Shown: positions 1 through 9,650, counted from the first letter of the stretch. The stretch is DNA of 64,000 nt from Bacteroidota bacterium (GCA_013298715.1 JAAFIQ010000003.1:124001-188000); one strand, 5' to 3'. The notes: a model not told the origin generated them from the letters alone. Program-made: numbers and translations.

Positions 1-1
1 G

Positions 2-403
<402 letters not shown>

Positions 404-463
404 AATGTAAAATTATAGTAAGAACAATTTATTTGAAGATTTTATTAAATTTTTAAACTTAAA

Positions 464-1168
464 TTACTTCTTCTTTTGATCTTTTTTGTATTTCCCTTTT
501 CGCCATGCATCAATAAATTGTGCCCAGGCGATAGGATTAAGTAACGAAATACTTGGTTGTTGACCAGCGGTGTAAACCTTGGTGTAATAAGCTTGCATTA
601 CGTATTTATAATTTAGTGCTGCATTTGGCCCAGCGTTTCTCTCTAAATAGGTTAGCGCATCACGCTGCATATTTTTATCAGCGCGCTCATAATCGGTGTC
701 GTTTAAATTCAAATTTAAAAAGGCTTTTTTAAACTCTTCGCGCGATGGCCATGGGTAAACATCAACGTTTGCTAGTTGTATGGTATCTTTTACTAATATT
801 TGAATTGCAGAAAAATATTTATTGTTTAGTGTATCAGGAACTTTGTAGTAGGCATTTTTATGTTGAATAGAAATAAATTCTAACTCATCGCCAGGACTAA
901 CAATAATATTAAAAAAACCATAAAAATCTGTTTTAGTACCACGCTTGGTTCCGGAAATTAATATGGCCACAAGCGGCACAGGTGTTAGGCTATCCTTATC
1001 CAAAACAACCCCCGAAAACTGAATTAAATTATCTGTTTTTTTTGTCGCTATAACTGTCTGTGTCTGTCCAATCTGAGTAACAGAAATAACACATATGAGT
1101 ATTAAAAAAAATTGCTTCACATTAATAATAAGTTTAAAATTACAATTTGTTTTACAAATCAAATACAA
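464..1168 (-). CDS. Exported protein with carboxypeptidase-regulatory-like domain
   Basis: Unnamed exported protein of about 220 residues. After a hydrophobic N-terminal signal ending near GQTQT comes a segment starting FSGVVLDKDSLTPVPLV and running to FISIQHKNAYY, the pattern of the beta-sandwich carboxypeptidase-regulatory-like domain (CarboxypepD_reg-like) found on many Bacteroidota envelope proteins. The C-terminal half is unassigned and ends in a lysine-rich tail. The ATG at 1168 would give an unusually long n-region; a GTG at 1120 in the same frame gives the compact signal peptide VKQFFLILICVIS and is probably the true start. It is divergent from the barrel gene at 1207. Likely periplasmic or outer-membrane associated; the function is unknown. 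Confidence 0.7.
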   Translation of the reverse strand: MYLICKTNCNFKLIINVKQFFLILICVISVTQIGQTQTVIATKKTDNLIQFSGVVLDKDSLTPVPLVAILISGTKRGTKTDFYGFFNIIVSPGDELEFISIQHKNAYYKVPDTLNNKYFSAIQILVKDTIQLANVDVYPWPSREEFKKAFLNLNLNDTDYERADKNMQRDALTYLERNAGPNAALNYKYVMQAYYTKVYTAGQQPSISLLNPIAWAQFIDAWRKGKYKKDQKKK

Positions 1169-1206
1169 GTTAACAAATTTTATTAGATAATCCTTATCTT
1201 TACTTT

Positions 1207-1881
1207 ATGAAAACAATGCTGTTAAGCTCACTATTTTGTTTTTTATTTTTAGCAACGGGCGCTCAAATTAAAACTGCGAAGCCAATAAAAACTTATCCAA
1301 AGCATACAAATTTTGGTATTGGCGTAGGTTACACACGCAGTGTAATTTTTTTAAGTAGAAATGTAAAAGAAAATAACGATGCAAGTGGTTTACAAATTAG
1401 TGCAGTTTATGGTGGCGCAAAACTATTTAGATTTAGTGCTGAGTACAGTTATTACTTCCCTATAAAAATTGAACCAACTTGGTTTGATATAAAAGCAAAA
1501 ACATTTGAGGCAAACATGCACATTATAGCAAGATTTAAAAAGAGCGAGGCTTTTTTTTACCCGTTGTTTGGTATAAGTGCAAATTTTTTTCAAGGTTATT
1601 TTACAGGTAGAAATGATTTTCAGAATTTGAGCGACCGTTATGAAGCAAATTCAACGGTTACCCAAAATTGGGTTGGATTAAATATTGGTACAGGTTACGA
1701 ATATTACATCAAGCCTATAAGTTTGTTTTTTGATTATAAGATGCGTGTAGGTCTTGAAGAAGGTAAAAAACAACTAAATATTATGGATGTTTGTTTAATT
1801 GCCGGACTACGTTATAATATTAAAGTACCATCTATTCATAACTTGTACCGAGGCACAAAAAGTAGATACATGATAAATTAA
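1207..1881 (+). CDS. Outer-membrane beta-barrel protein
   Basis: Unrecognised 224-residue exported protein. It has a clear signal peptide (KTMLLSSLFCFLFLATGAQ) followed by alternating hydrophobic/polar strands with many aromatic residues, such as FGIGVGYTRSVIFL, FRFSAEYSYYFPI and GLNIGTGYEYYI, the look of an 8-10-stranded outer-membrane barrel (OMP_b-brl-like). It is divergent from the exported protein ending at 464 and is followed closely by a membrane protein. No catalytic motif is seen. The barrel assignment is inferred from strand pattern only. Confidence 0.65.
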   Translation: MKTMLLSSLFCFLFLATGAQIKTAKPIKTYPKHTNFGIGVGYTRSVIFLSRNVKENNDASGLQISAVYGGAKLFRFSAEYSYYFPIKIEPTWFDIKAKTFEANMHIIARFKKSEAFFYPLFGISANFFQGYFTGRNDFQNLSDRYEANSTVTQNWVGLNIGTGYEYYIKPISLFFDYKMRVGLEEGKKQLNIMDVCLIAGLRYNIKVPSIHNLYRGTKSRYMIN

Positions 1882-1884
1882 TTT

Positions 1885-1892
1885 TATTTTTG
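1885..1892 (+). promoter_or_regulatory. Candidate -7 box (TATTTTTG)
   Basis: An exact match to the Bacteroidota -7 consensus TAnnTTTG lies 12 bases before the ATG at 1905. No clear TTG -33 element is seen at the usual spacing, so this is supported by one element only. It argues against the upstream TTG start. Confidence 0.35.
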
Positions 1893-1904
1893 TGTCCTTT
1901 AAAA

Positions 1905-2582
1905 ATGGTTTTTCATTACTCATCAATATCTCTTTTTGGTTTTACATTATATGAACCTGTTACAATTTTAACTAATCTTTTTATTTTGGTTGCATGTTTG
2001 TTTGCGTACAAAAATTTGCAAGCCGTAAAATCGCAGCACGCCTTCCAATGGGCTATGTTTTTTCTATTGATTGGGATTAGTAGCGTTGTTGGTTCCTTTG
2101 GGCATGGAATTCACATGCAACTAGGTGATATTTTTTTTAAGGCAGTATTATTTTTTATGAATGCTGCCTCTTTTATTGCAATTTATTTTTGTTTCAAAGC
2201 AGCGAATACTCATTTTTTTAAGAGTAAAAATAAGCATGCGAAAATTATTGATAGTTTAATAGTGCTTTGGCTAATAATCGTTTTATTTGTTTCGCTTAAA
2301 TTAAATAATTTTATAGTTGTAAAAATCCATGCAGGCGCTGTTTTGCTTTATTCTATTATATTGCATTACATTCATTTAAGAAAGAGTAAAGATGGTAGCG
2401 AATTAGTAGTACTAGGAATTTTAATTTCCTTTTTATCAATTTTTGTTCATTCAATAAAACTAAATATCCACCCAGATTGGTTTAATTACAAAGATATTTC
2501 GCATTTGGTCATGATGGCCTCTGTTATAGTAATTTATTTAGGCGCTAACAAAATTGTTTCTAAATCGTTGTTGGCGAGATAA
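1905..2582 (+). CDS. Multi-spanning inner-membrane protein, unknown function
   Basis: Protein of about 225 residues with about seven hydrophobic helices (for example EPVTILTNLFILVACLFAY and DSLIVLWLIIVLFVSL), joined by short loops, with conserved-looking histidines in helix ends (FGHGIHM, HAGAVLLY). The layout recalls the seven-helix DUF6962-type membrane proteins, but I cannot confirm the family. A TTG at 1890 would also be in frame; I chose the ATG at 1905 because a TATTTTTG promoter box overlaps the TTG, so transcription should begin between them. It ends three bases before the convergent nadB gene. Confidence 0.6.
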   Translation: MVFHYSSISLFGFTLYEPVTILTNLFILVACLFAYKNLQAVKSQHAFQWAMFFLLIGISSVVGSFGHGIHMQLGDIFFKAVLFFMNAASFIAIYFCFKAANTHFFKSKNKHAKIIDSLIVLWLIIVLFVSLKLNNFIVVKIHAGAVLLYSIILHYIHLRKSKDGSELVVLGILISFLSIFVHSIKLNIHPDWFNYKDISHLVMMASVIVIYLGANKIVSKSLLAR

Positions 2583-2584
2583 TT

Positions 2585-4150
2585 TTATTTTTTCTTTTTG
2601 TAATCAACCATATAGTGTAAGCCAATACTGTCTTTTCTGCGCATTGCATGTTTAATTATTAAATAGCCAATACAAATTAAGTTTCTCAACTCGCAAAGTT
2701 TTGGGGTAATAATAGTGCGTTCGTACAAACTTTCATTCTCGTTAAATAAAATTTCCAATCTATCAAAGGCGCGTTTCAGCCGCAATTCACTTCTTACTAT
2801 CCCAACATAATTACTCATGAGTTGTTGCACCTCTTTTAAAGATTGAGTAATTAAAACCATTTCCTCGGCGTGTTCTGTGCCCTCTGCATCCCAGTCAGGT
2901 ATTGTATTTTCAAAGTTTATAATTTCAATTTCTTTTTCCGAAACTTCATAGGCTCGGTGGGCAAATACAACCGCTTCTAGCAAACTGTTACTCGCCAATC
3001 TATTTGCTCCGTGCAACCCAGTGCATGCACATTCGCCAATAGCAAATAAATTTTTTATAGTGCTTTGTGCATTTTCGTTTACCAAAATGCCACCGCATAA
3101 GTAGTGTTGCGCTGGCACTACCGGAATCATTTTCACAAATGGGTCAATCCCAATGCTCATACATTTGTTGTATATGTTAGGGAAGTGCTCAATAAATCCC
3201 CTTCTGTCAAAGTGCCTACAATCTAAATAAACAAAATCATCTCCTGTAATTTTTAATTCGTTATCAATGGCACGGGCAACAATATCGCGTGGCGCAAGCG
3301 AACCTCTGCTATCGTATTTTTGCATAAACGAAACGCCATTTTGCGTTTTTAACTCGCCACCAAAACCCCGCATGGCCTCGGTTATTAAAAAACTTGGATT
3401 TTCTCCGGGGTTGTATAAAGAGGTAGGGTGAAATTGCACAAACTCCATATCTTTAACATGGCCCTTTGCTCTATAAACCATGGCTATTCCGTCACCAGTT
3501 GCAATTTTAGGATTGGTTGTAGTTGCATAAACATGGCCAGCCCCACCTGTAGCCATTACAGTAATCTTTGATAGAACGGTATCTATTACACCAGTTTTAG
3601 TATTAAGAATGTAAGCACCATAGCACGTAATATTGGGCGTTTGCGAGGTTACAACTTTTCCTAAATGGTGTTGTGTAATAATATCAATTGCAAAATAATG
3701 ATCGTAAACTTCAATATTTTTACTAGCATGAATTTGTTTTAATAGTGCCCGTTCTATCTCAAAACCTGTAATATCTTTATGATGTAAAATTCTATTTTCG
3801 CTATGCCCACCTTCTTTAGCAAGATCATAATTTCCGCCAACAGTTTTATCAAAGTTTGTACCTAGTTCTATCAATTCTTTTACACGCTGCGTGCCTTCTG
3901 TTACAACAATTCTAACAATATTCTCATCGCATAAATTTGAACCAGCATTTAAGGTATCAGCAATGTGTTTTTCTATACTATCTTCGCTATGCCAAACCGC
4001 AGCAATGCCTCCTTGCGCATATTTAGTATTGCTTTCATCCTCATTACTTTTGGTTATTAAAATTACTTTACCTTTTTTAGATGCTTTTAAAGCATAGCTT
4101 AAGCCAGCGATACCAGAACCAATTACTAAAAAATCTGTTTTAATCCTCAT
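2585..4150 (-). CDS. nadB: L-aspartate oxidase
   Basis: Flavoenzyme that oxidises L-aspartate to iminoaspartate, the first step of bacterial de novo NAD synthesis; the product is condensed by quinolinate synthase (NadA). The 521 residues begin with the FAD-binding motif GSGIAGLSYA (about 11-20), followed by the succinate-dehydrogenase/fumarate-reductase flavoprotein fold: KYAQGGIAAVW, the substrate-loop HPTSLYNPGENPSFLITEAMRG, and the C-terminal FAD segment ANRLASNSLLEAVVFA. Length matches the family (about 520-540). nadA and nadC are not nearby. It is divergent from the Nfu-type Fe-S protein at 4210, which is suggestive because NadA needs a 4Fe-4S cluster. Confidence 0.95.
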   Translation of the reverse strand: MRIKTDFLVIGSGIAGLSYALKASKKGKVILITKSNEDESNTKYAQGGIAAVWHSEDSIEKHIADTLNAGSNLCDENIVRIVVTEGTQRVKELIELGTNFDKTVGGNYDLAKEGGHSENRILHHKDITGFEIERALLKQIHASKNIEVYDHYFAIDIITQHHLGKVVTSQTPNITCYGAYILNTKTGVIDTVLSKITVMATGGAGHVYATTTNPKIATGDGIAMVYRAKGHVKDMEFVQFHPTSLYNPGENPSFLITEAMRGFGGELKTQNGVSFMQKYDSRGSLAPRDIVARAIDNELKITGDDFVYLDCRHFDRRGFIEHFPNIYNKCMSIGIDPFVKMIPVVPAQHYLCGGILVNENAQSTIKNLFAIGECACTGLHGANRLASNSLLEAVVFAHRAYEVSEKEIEIINFENTIPDWDAEGTEHAEEMVLITQSLKEVQQLMSNYVGIVRSELRLKRAFDRLEILFNENESLYERTIITPKLCELRNLICIGYLIIKHAMRRKDSIGLHYMVDYKKKK

Positions 4151-4192
4151 TATTCAAAAAAAGTAATCTCGTTATTTTAACCTCAAAATTAG

Positions 4193-4200
4193 TATTTTTG
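4193..4200 (+). promoter_or_regulatory. Candidate -7 box (TATTTTTG) for the Nfu gene
   Basis: An exact TAnnTTTG match ends nine bases before the ATG at 4210, giving a very short leader as seen at other promoters in this window. No TTG is present at the -33 position. Confidence 0.4.
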
Positions 4201-4209
4201 CACTAATAA

Positions 4210-4833
4210 ATGAATTTACAAGAAATACCATTCATCGTTTACGTTGAAGAAACCCCGAACCCTACTAGTGTAAAGTTTGTGGCAAATAAGTTATTGTTGG
4301 TTAGTGGCGCTTCTGCCGAGTACAACACGAGCCAGCAAACTACAGATGCACCTTTACCTAAAGAATTGTTTAAGTTCCCATTTGTAAAGAACGTTTTTAT
4401 TGCTTCTAATTTTGTAACAATAACAAAAACAGATAATGTTATGTGGGAAGAAATACGCGATGAATTGCGTGTTTTTATTACTAACTATTTAAACCAAGGA
4501 AATGTTGTAATCACAAAGCTTCCAACAAAAGAGGTTCCAAAAGATTCATCCTTTAAAGAAACAATTTCTATAAATACCAACCACGCTATTCCTAAAAACG
4601 AGGTAGAAAATAAAATTGTAGAAGTACTTGAACAATATATTAGACCAGCAGTGGAGCAGGATGGAGGGCAAATAACGTTTAAGGAGTTGAATGACGGTAT
4701 AGTTACTGTGCAAATGCGAGGAAGTTGCAGCGGTTGTCCAAGCAGCACTATGACATTAAAGGCGGGTATCGAAGCATTATTAAAACGTCTCTTGCCAAAT
4801 GATGTTAAAGAAGTTGTAAGCGAAGCAATATAA
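4210..4833 (+). CDS. Nfu-type iron-sulfur cluster carrier (Nfu_N plus NifU-like domain)
   Basis: Predicted Fe-S cluster scaffold or carrier delivering clusters to apo-enzymes. The N-terminal part (about 1-90, with VEETPNPTSVKFV and FKFPFVKNVFI) is the Nfu/NifU N-terminal domain, which lacks cysteines; the C-terminal part (about 130-205) is the NifU-like domain with VEQDGGQITF and the cluster-binding CSGCPSSTMTLKAGIE, a CxxC motif. The architecture and length (207) match Nfu proteins of mitochondria and Bacteroidota rather than the A-type-fused E. coli NfuA. It is divergent from nadB and 29 bases upstream of a dCMP deaminase. Its exact client proteins are not known from the sequence. Confidence 0.92.
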   Translation: MNLQEIPFIVYVEETPNPTSVKFVANKLLLVSGASAEYNTSQQTTDAPLPKELFKFPFVKNVFIASNFVTITKTDNVMWEEIRDELRVFITNYLNQGNVVITKLPTKEVPKDSSFKETISINTNHAIPKNEVENKIVEVLEQYIRPAVEQDGGQITFKELNDGIVTVQMRGSCSGCPSSTMTLKAGIEALLKRLLPNDVKEVVSEAI

Positions 4834-4862
4834 ATTTAAAAAGTTTATTCTATACTCAACCC

Positions 4863-5330
4863 ATGCAACAAAAAATTACAAAGCCTTCTTTTAACGATAT
4901 ATACATGGATTTGGCGAGCCAGTTAGCGCTTCGCTCACATTGTGTGAAGGCGCAAGTAGGGGCAGTACTCACTAAGGATACTAGAATTATTTCTTTAGGA
5001 TATAACGGCCCTCCTGCTGGCACGCATAATTGCGATCAAGAATGGCCTAAAGAGGGTTGTCCGCGCGATAGTAAAGGAAGTTGTTCACTGGCATTGCATG
5101 CTGAACAAAACGCAATTTTGTATGCTTCAAAAAACGGCGTGAGTATGGCTGGGTCAACTTTGTATGTTACTTTATCTCCCTGTATCGCATGTGCTCGTGT
5201 TATATACACCATGGGAATTAAAAAAGTTTATTTTAAAGATAGCTATGCAAAATACAAAGGTTTAGTAAATGATGAGGGAGTTGATTTTTTAAGAAGATTT
5301 GGTGTTGAGGTATTAGAATACAAAAAATAA
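4863..5330 (+). CDS. dCMP deaminase family protein
   Basis: Zinc-dependent deaminase predicted to convert dCMP to dUMP, supplying thymidylate synthesis. The zinc and catalytic motifs are present: HAEQNAILYA (His ligand plus catalytic Glu) and PCIACARVIY (two Cys ligands); the N-terminal DIYMDLASQLALRSHC and the extra cysteine-rich loop CDQEWPKEGCPRDSKGSC are typical of the ComEB/dCMP deaminase branch rather than tRNA adenosine deaminase. Its length of 155 fits. The next gene starts five bases downstream, so the two may be co-transcribed. Confidence 0.92.
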   Translation: MQQKITKPSFNDIYMDLASQLALRSHCVKAQVGAVLTKDTRIISLGYNGPPAGTHNCDQEWPKEGCPRDSKGSCSLALHAEQNAILYASKNGVSMAGSTLYVTLSPCIACARVIYTMGIKKVYFKDSYAKYKGLVNDEGVDFLRRFGVEVLEYKK

Positions 5331-5334
5331 AAAC

Positions 5335-5664
5335 TTGATTAAAAAAATACTCTATACCTATTTCATCTTTTTTTTTGTAGGATTTAATGCAAATTCTCAA
5401 GATAAATCAAGTGGTACGGGACCTAAAGAAAAATCATTTACTAGCGAACGAAAACTAAGAAAAGTACTACGTAAAGAATCGCGCGAAAAGCGCCGAAAAG
5501 AGCGTGCTGAGCGAAAAGCAATAAAAAAGTATCACAAACGCTTACAAACTAAAAAAGTGCGTAAACGTATGAAAAAAAGTAAGCGAACGGCTACCCTTCA
5601 TAATGAAAATAAGCGTGAGTTTTTTTTAAAGCGATGGTTTAAAAAGAAAAAGAAACTCAAATAA
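5335..5664 (+). CDS. Small, extremely basic exported protein
   Basis: Unrecognised 109-residue protein with a TTG start, chosen because it gives a complete signal peptide (KKILYTYFIFFFVGFNANSQ) beginning right after the stop of the dCMP deaminase gene. The mature part is dominated by lysine and arginine (LRKVLRKESREKRRKERAER, KKVRKRMKKSKRTA, RWFKKKKKLK) with scattered glutamates, and looks helical or disordered. No domain is recognised. A role in binding nucleic acid, polyanions or the outer-membrane surface is only a guess. The upstream coupling to a core-metabolic gene may be accidental. Confidence 0.6.
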   Translation: MIKKILYTYFIFFFVGFNANSQDKSSGTGPKEKSFTSERKLRKVLRKESREKRRKERAERKAIKKYHKRLQTKKVRKRMKKSKRTATLHNENKREFFLKRWFKKKKKLK

Positions 5665-5752
5665 TTTCTTCCACTTATTTTTTAAAAAGTACCACTTATC
5701 AAGTTTACGTTACCACCTCTTTACCTGTTAAATATTTTAACATGTGGAATGT

Positions 5753-5760
5753 TAACTTTG
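5753..5760 (+). promoter_or_regulatory. Candidate -7 box (TAACTTTG) upstream of the TonB operon
   Basis: Exact match to TAnnTTTG in the 249-bp gap before the TonB-receptor gene; transcription from it would give a leader of about 150 nt. No good -33 element is seen. A short perfect inverted repeat (GTTAAA-TAT-TTTAAC, 5727-5741) lies just upstream and could be an operator. Both are weak, motif-only observations. Confidence 0.3.
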
Positions 5761-5913
5761 TGATAAAATTAGAAGTTGTTAATTCGAGTTAAAATATTAA
5801 ATGTCTGATTATTAGTAGTTTATGTTTTATTTGATATTTTTATTTGTAAATTTTAACTAGTTACCCTAATTTTAAGGCTTTTAAGAATTTAGGATTTAAA
5901 TAAATTTAACAGT

Positions 5914-8900
5914 ATGATTAAAAATTTATTATTTGCGTTGGGATTAGTTTTATTGTTTGGCCTTAGTGCTAAGGCGCAAACCGGCAACGGTGCAATAAAA
6001 ATTACGTTAACTGATAAGGCCACTAAGGAAACCATTCCGTTTGCTAATGTGGTTGCTTATAAAGATGGTGTACAGGTTGGTGTTGCTACTACCAATATGG
6101 ATGGGGAGGCCGTAATTAAGCCATTAGCGCCAGGTAAATATACTGTTAAAGGTGTGTATGTAGGCTACCAAGCTGCCGAAGTTAAAGATGTTTTGGTTGG
6201 TGATGGTAAAACAGCTGAAATTAAAATACCATTGTCGAATGGAGAAGGAGTTAAATTAGACGAAGTTGAGGTTATAACTTATATGGTGCCTTTAATAGAT
6301 CCTGATACTAAATCGGGTGCTACTATTACCCGCGAAGATTACCAAAATTTGGCAACTAAAGATGTAAACTCGGTTGCTGCAACTACTGCAGGGGTATTTC
6401 AAGCAGATGAGGGTAAATCTTTAAGCGTTCGTGGTGGACGTTCGGGAGCTACAACTTATTTTGTGGATGGTGTAAAGGTGTTCGGTTCTCCTAATTTACC
6501 GCAACAATCAATAGAACAAATTGGCGTTATTACAGGTGGTGTACCAGCTATGTATGGTGACTTAACTTCGGGGGCAATTTCCATTTCAACGCGTGGTCCT
6601 CAATCAAAATATTTTGGTGGAATTGAATTAATTTCCTCTCAGATTACTGATCCTTATGGTTACAATTCCTTAGGTTTTAGTTTTGGCGGACCGATTTATA
6701 AAAAGAAAGATTCAACCAAACGTACTGTTTTAGGTTTTTTTATCTCAGGTCAAGGTAACTATATAAAAGAACCTAATCCGTCTTTTGTACCTATTTATGT
6801 TTTAAAAGATGAAAAATTGCAAGAAATAAAAGATGCTCCTTTACTTCCATCCCCTTCTGGTGTTGGATTTGTAAAAGCTTCTGAATTTGTAACAAAGGAT
6901 GATATGAATGCTCAAAAAACACGTCCTAATGCACGTAATAGAAGCATCTCTTTAAATGCAAAAATTGATTATGCTCCAAGCGATAATACAAATATTACTT
7001 TAGGTGGCTATTTCGATTATAATGATAATCTTAATGCTAGCGCAAATAACCAAATGTTTAATTCGGTTAATAATGCTTTAACAACTAATCGAACATTACG
7101 CGGTACAATCGGTATTACTCAAAAATTCGGAAAATCAGCTAAAAATAAAGAACAAGCGCAATCTTTATTGCAAAATTCATTTTTTAGAGCCTTGTTAAGT
7201 TATGATAACTTGTATTCAAGGTCAATGGATGCAAAACATAAGGACAATATTTTTAGAGTTGGTTATGTAGGTAAGTTCAACAGAAGATTCCTAGAAAAAG
7301 ATTTCTCTTTCAATTATCAGTTTAATGAAAATTACAATGGAAGTAATGCATACTTATACACTGGGAGAAGAGAAATTGCTGGGACATTTGAGGCAGGGAC
7401 CTACAATCCTGATGCAGTACAATATACAAGCTATTTAATTAGTCAAATAAATCCCAACTTTCTGTTTCCTGATTTTTTAGCTGCTAACGGTGGTTTAAGA
7501 AACGGAGATGCTCCTCAAAGCGTATACTCGCTGTATAATAATTTTGGTAGAACGTTTGCTGGTAATTCTAAAAATATTACTGAACAATGGCGTTTTACTT
7601 CAAGTTTTAACACCGATATTAAAAATCACGCTATTACTTTTGGAGTAGAATTTGATCAGCGTATATCAAGTAATTTTGGGTTTACAGGTGCTGGTACTAC
7701 AGGTCTTTGGACAAGAATGCGTTTGTTGGCAAATTCGCACACAGAAAATTTGGATAAATCTTCAGGTAAATTAGAAACGCAATTTAGCTCAGTAGTTCCT
7801 TATTATTCGTTCGACAATTTATATGAAGAGAATAAACAAAGTCAAATTTCTGAAAGTATTTTAAACTTATTAGGCTTACCAAAAAATTACACTGGTTTTG
7901 TTAATACAGATGAATTAAACCCAGATGATTTAAAATTATCCATGTTTAGTGCAGAAGATTTATTAGGAAATAATGACGCAGTAAATTTAGTAACTTATAA
8001 TGGATTTAGCGCACAAGGCGAAAGAACTGGTGGTAAAACTAATATTACTAATTTTCTTGAGGCTAAAGATGCAAATGGTAGAAGAACATTTGAAATCGGT
8101 TCATTCAGGCCAATCTACTCTTCGGTTTATGTAATGGATAAGTTTGAATTCAAAGATATTAAATTTAACATAGGCTTACGTGTAGATAGATATGACGCTA
8201 ACCAACAAATATTAAAAGATAAATTTGCTATGCACGATTTAGCAAAAGTAGGTGATTTAAAATCCTTAGATTATTTACCTGCTGGATTTACTGATAACAT
8301 TCCACAGAATATATCTAAAGATGCGGCGGTTTATGTGAAATCAAATCCTTCTAATGGAAAATCTCCAACTGCAATTACAGGATATAGAGAAAATGAAAGA
8401 TGGTTTGATGCTGCGGGTAATGAGATTTCAGATCCGAGCCTAATCCAGTCTGATGACGGTAGAGCTATCCCTCTATATAAAGATAGAGAAAATTACAACA
8501 AAAAAATGTCTGCAGGAGCGTTTACAAATTATGCTGCTGCAATTAATGCAATGCCACGTGTAGCATTCTCTTTTCCTATATCAGATGTAGCAAACTTTTT
8601 TGCCCACTATGATATATTAACTCAACGCCCAACAAATAGTGTATTAAGCCCATTAGATTATTATTTTCTTGACGCTTCGGGTAATACCCCACAAATTTCA
8701 AATCCTAACCAACGTCCTCAACAAACTATTGATTATGAGTTAGGTTTTGCACAAGTATTAAACGAGCGTAAAAACGCATCTATTACAATTACCTCTTTTT
8801 ACCGTGAAATGCGTAATATGATTAACCAACGTTTGGTTGTTGGTGCTTACCCTAGACAATACATCATGTTTGATAATATTGATTTCGGAACAACTAAAGG

Positions 8901-9633
8901 TTTATCCTTTACTTTTGATTTTAGAAGAACTGGGGGATCAAGAATTAATTTTAATTATACGCTTCAATTTGCTGAAGGTTCTGGTTCGAATGCTAACTCA
9001 GGAGCTAACTTAGCATCTACCGGCCAACCAAATTTACGTATTCTTCAGCCTTTAGACTTTGATCAACGTCATAGTTTTGTATTAAACTACGATTATCGTT
9101 TTGGTAGTGAAAAAGATTATAAAGGACCATCTTTTAAAAAGAAATCAGGTAAAGTTGTAAAGGTATTTGAAGATGTTGGATTAAATTTATCATTTATTTT
9201 AGGCTCAGGTACACCTTATACACGTTGGAGTCAAGCCGTTCCTTTTGATGGATTTACTGGGGGTGGAAGATCAAGCTTACTTGGGCAAATTAATGGTTCT
9301 AGCAAACCTTGGGCATTTAGAACGAATTTAAGGATAGATAAAAACATACCACTTACTTTTGGTAAAAAAGATGGTGAAGATAAAAAAACTGCTAATTTGA
9401 ATATTTACTTACAAGTTTTAAATTTATTTAATAACAGAAATATTTTAAATGTTTACAATTACACTGGTAATCCTGATGATGATGGTTATTTATCTTCAAC
9501 TCAGGCTATAAACGCTTTAAAGTTGGCTAATAGTGCTCAAGCATATTCTGATTTGTATACCGTTAGAATAACAAGTCCAAGCAACTTTAGTTTACCACGT
9601 CAAATTCGTATTGGTGTTTTATTTGAATTTTAA
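5914..9633 (+). CDS. TonB-dependent outer-membrane receptor with carboxypeptidase-regulatory-like domain
   Basis: Large outer-membrane receptor of 1239 residues. In order: signal peptide (about 1-21, ending SAKAQ); a carboxypeptidase-regulatory-like domain (about 27-105, with TIPFANVVAYKDGVQVGVA and PGKYTVKGVYVGY); a plug domain (about 125-230, with SVRGGRSGATTYFVDGVKV and GVPAMYGDLTSGAISI); then a long 22-strand-type barrel ending in the phenylalanine-terminated strand RIGVLFEF. Such receptors are energised by TonB-ExbBD and import ligands or, in Bacteroidota, cooperate with surface proteins. It is not followed by a SusD homologue, so it is not a classical glycan-uptake pair; it is followed after 17 bases by a large exported protein and a PorV/PorQ-like barrel. 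Confidence 0.9.
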   Translation: MIKNLLFALGLVLLFGLSAKAQTGNGAIKITLTDKATKETIPFANVVAYKDGVQVGVATTNMDGEAVIKPLAPGKYTVKGVYVGYQAAEVKDVLVGDGKTAEIKIPLSNGEGVKLDEVEVITYMVPLIDPDTKSGATITREDYQNLATKDVNSVAATTAGVFQADEGKSLSVRGGRSGATTYFVDGVKVFGSPNLPQQSIEQIGVITGGVPAMYGDLTSGAISISTRGPQSKYFGGIELISSQITDPYGYNSLGFSFGGPIYKKKDSTKRTVLGFFISGQGNYIKEPNPSFVPIYVLKDEKLQEIKDAPLLPSPSGVGFVKASEFVTKDDMNAQKTRPNARNRSISLNAKIDYAPSDNTNITLGGYFDYNDNLNASANNQMFNSVNNALTTNRTLRGTIGITQKFGKSAKNKEQAQSLLQNSFFRALLSYDNLYSRSMDAKHKDNIFRVGYVGKFNRRFLEKDFSFNYQFNENYNGSNAYLYTGRREIAGTFEAGTYNPDAVQYTSYLISQINPNFLFPDFLAANGGLRNGDAPQSVYSLYNNFGRTFAGNSKNITEQWRFTSSFNTDIKNHAITFGVEFDQRISSNFGFTGAGTTGLWTRMRLLANSHTENLDKSSGKLETQFSSVVPYYSFDNLYEENKQSQISESILNLLGLPKNYTGFVNTDELNPDDLKLSMFSAEDLLGNNDAVNLVTYNGFSAQGERTGGKTNITNFLEAKDANGRRTFEIGSFRPIYSSVYVMDKFEFKDIKFNIGLRVDRYDANQQILKDKFAMHDLAKVGDLKSLDYLPAGFTDNIPQNISKDAAVYVKSNPSNGKSPTAITGYRENERWFDAAGNEISDPSLIQSDDGRAIPLYKDRENYNKKMSAGAFTNYAAAINAMPRVAFSFPISDVANFFAHYDILTQRPTNSVLSPLDYYFLDASGNTPQISNPNQRPQQTIDYELGFAQVLNERKNASITITSFYREMRNMINQRLVVGAYPRQYIMFDNIDFGTTKGLSFTFDFRRTGGSRINFNYTLQFAEGSGSNANSGANLASTGQPNLRILQPLDFDQRHSFVLNYDYRFGSEKDYKGPSFKKKSGKVVKVFEDVGLNLSFILGSGTPYTRWSQAVPFDGFTGGGRSSLLGQINGSSKPWAFRTNLRIDKNIPLTFGKKDGEDKKTANLNIYLQVLNLFNNRNILNVYNYTGNPDDDGYLSSTQAINALKLANSAQAYSDLYTVRITSPSNFSLPRQIRIGVLFEF

Positions 9634-9635
9634 TA

Positions 9636-9641
9636 AGGAGG
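9636..9641 (+). promoter_or_regulatory. Strong Shine-Dalgarno sequence (AGGAGG)
   Basis: AGGAGG lies nine bases before the ATG at 9651 and three bases before an ATG at 9645. The normal 5-9 base spacing favours the start at 9651 (protein beginning MKKLLITL). Most genes in this window have A/T-rich leaders with no such motif. Confidence 0.7.
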
Positions 9642-9650
9642 AAAATGATT

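Noticed and set aside
5914-9633. SusC in a polysaccharide utilisation locus
   Set aside because: The receptor has the N-terminal domain and plug, but no SusD homologue or glycoside hydrolase follows.
9645-9650. ATG 9645 as start of the large exported protein
   Set aside because: Only three bases from the Shine-Dalgarno; the ATG at 9651 has normal spacing.
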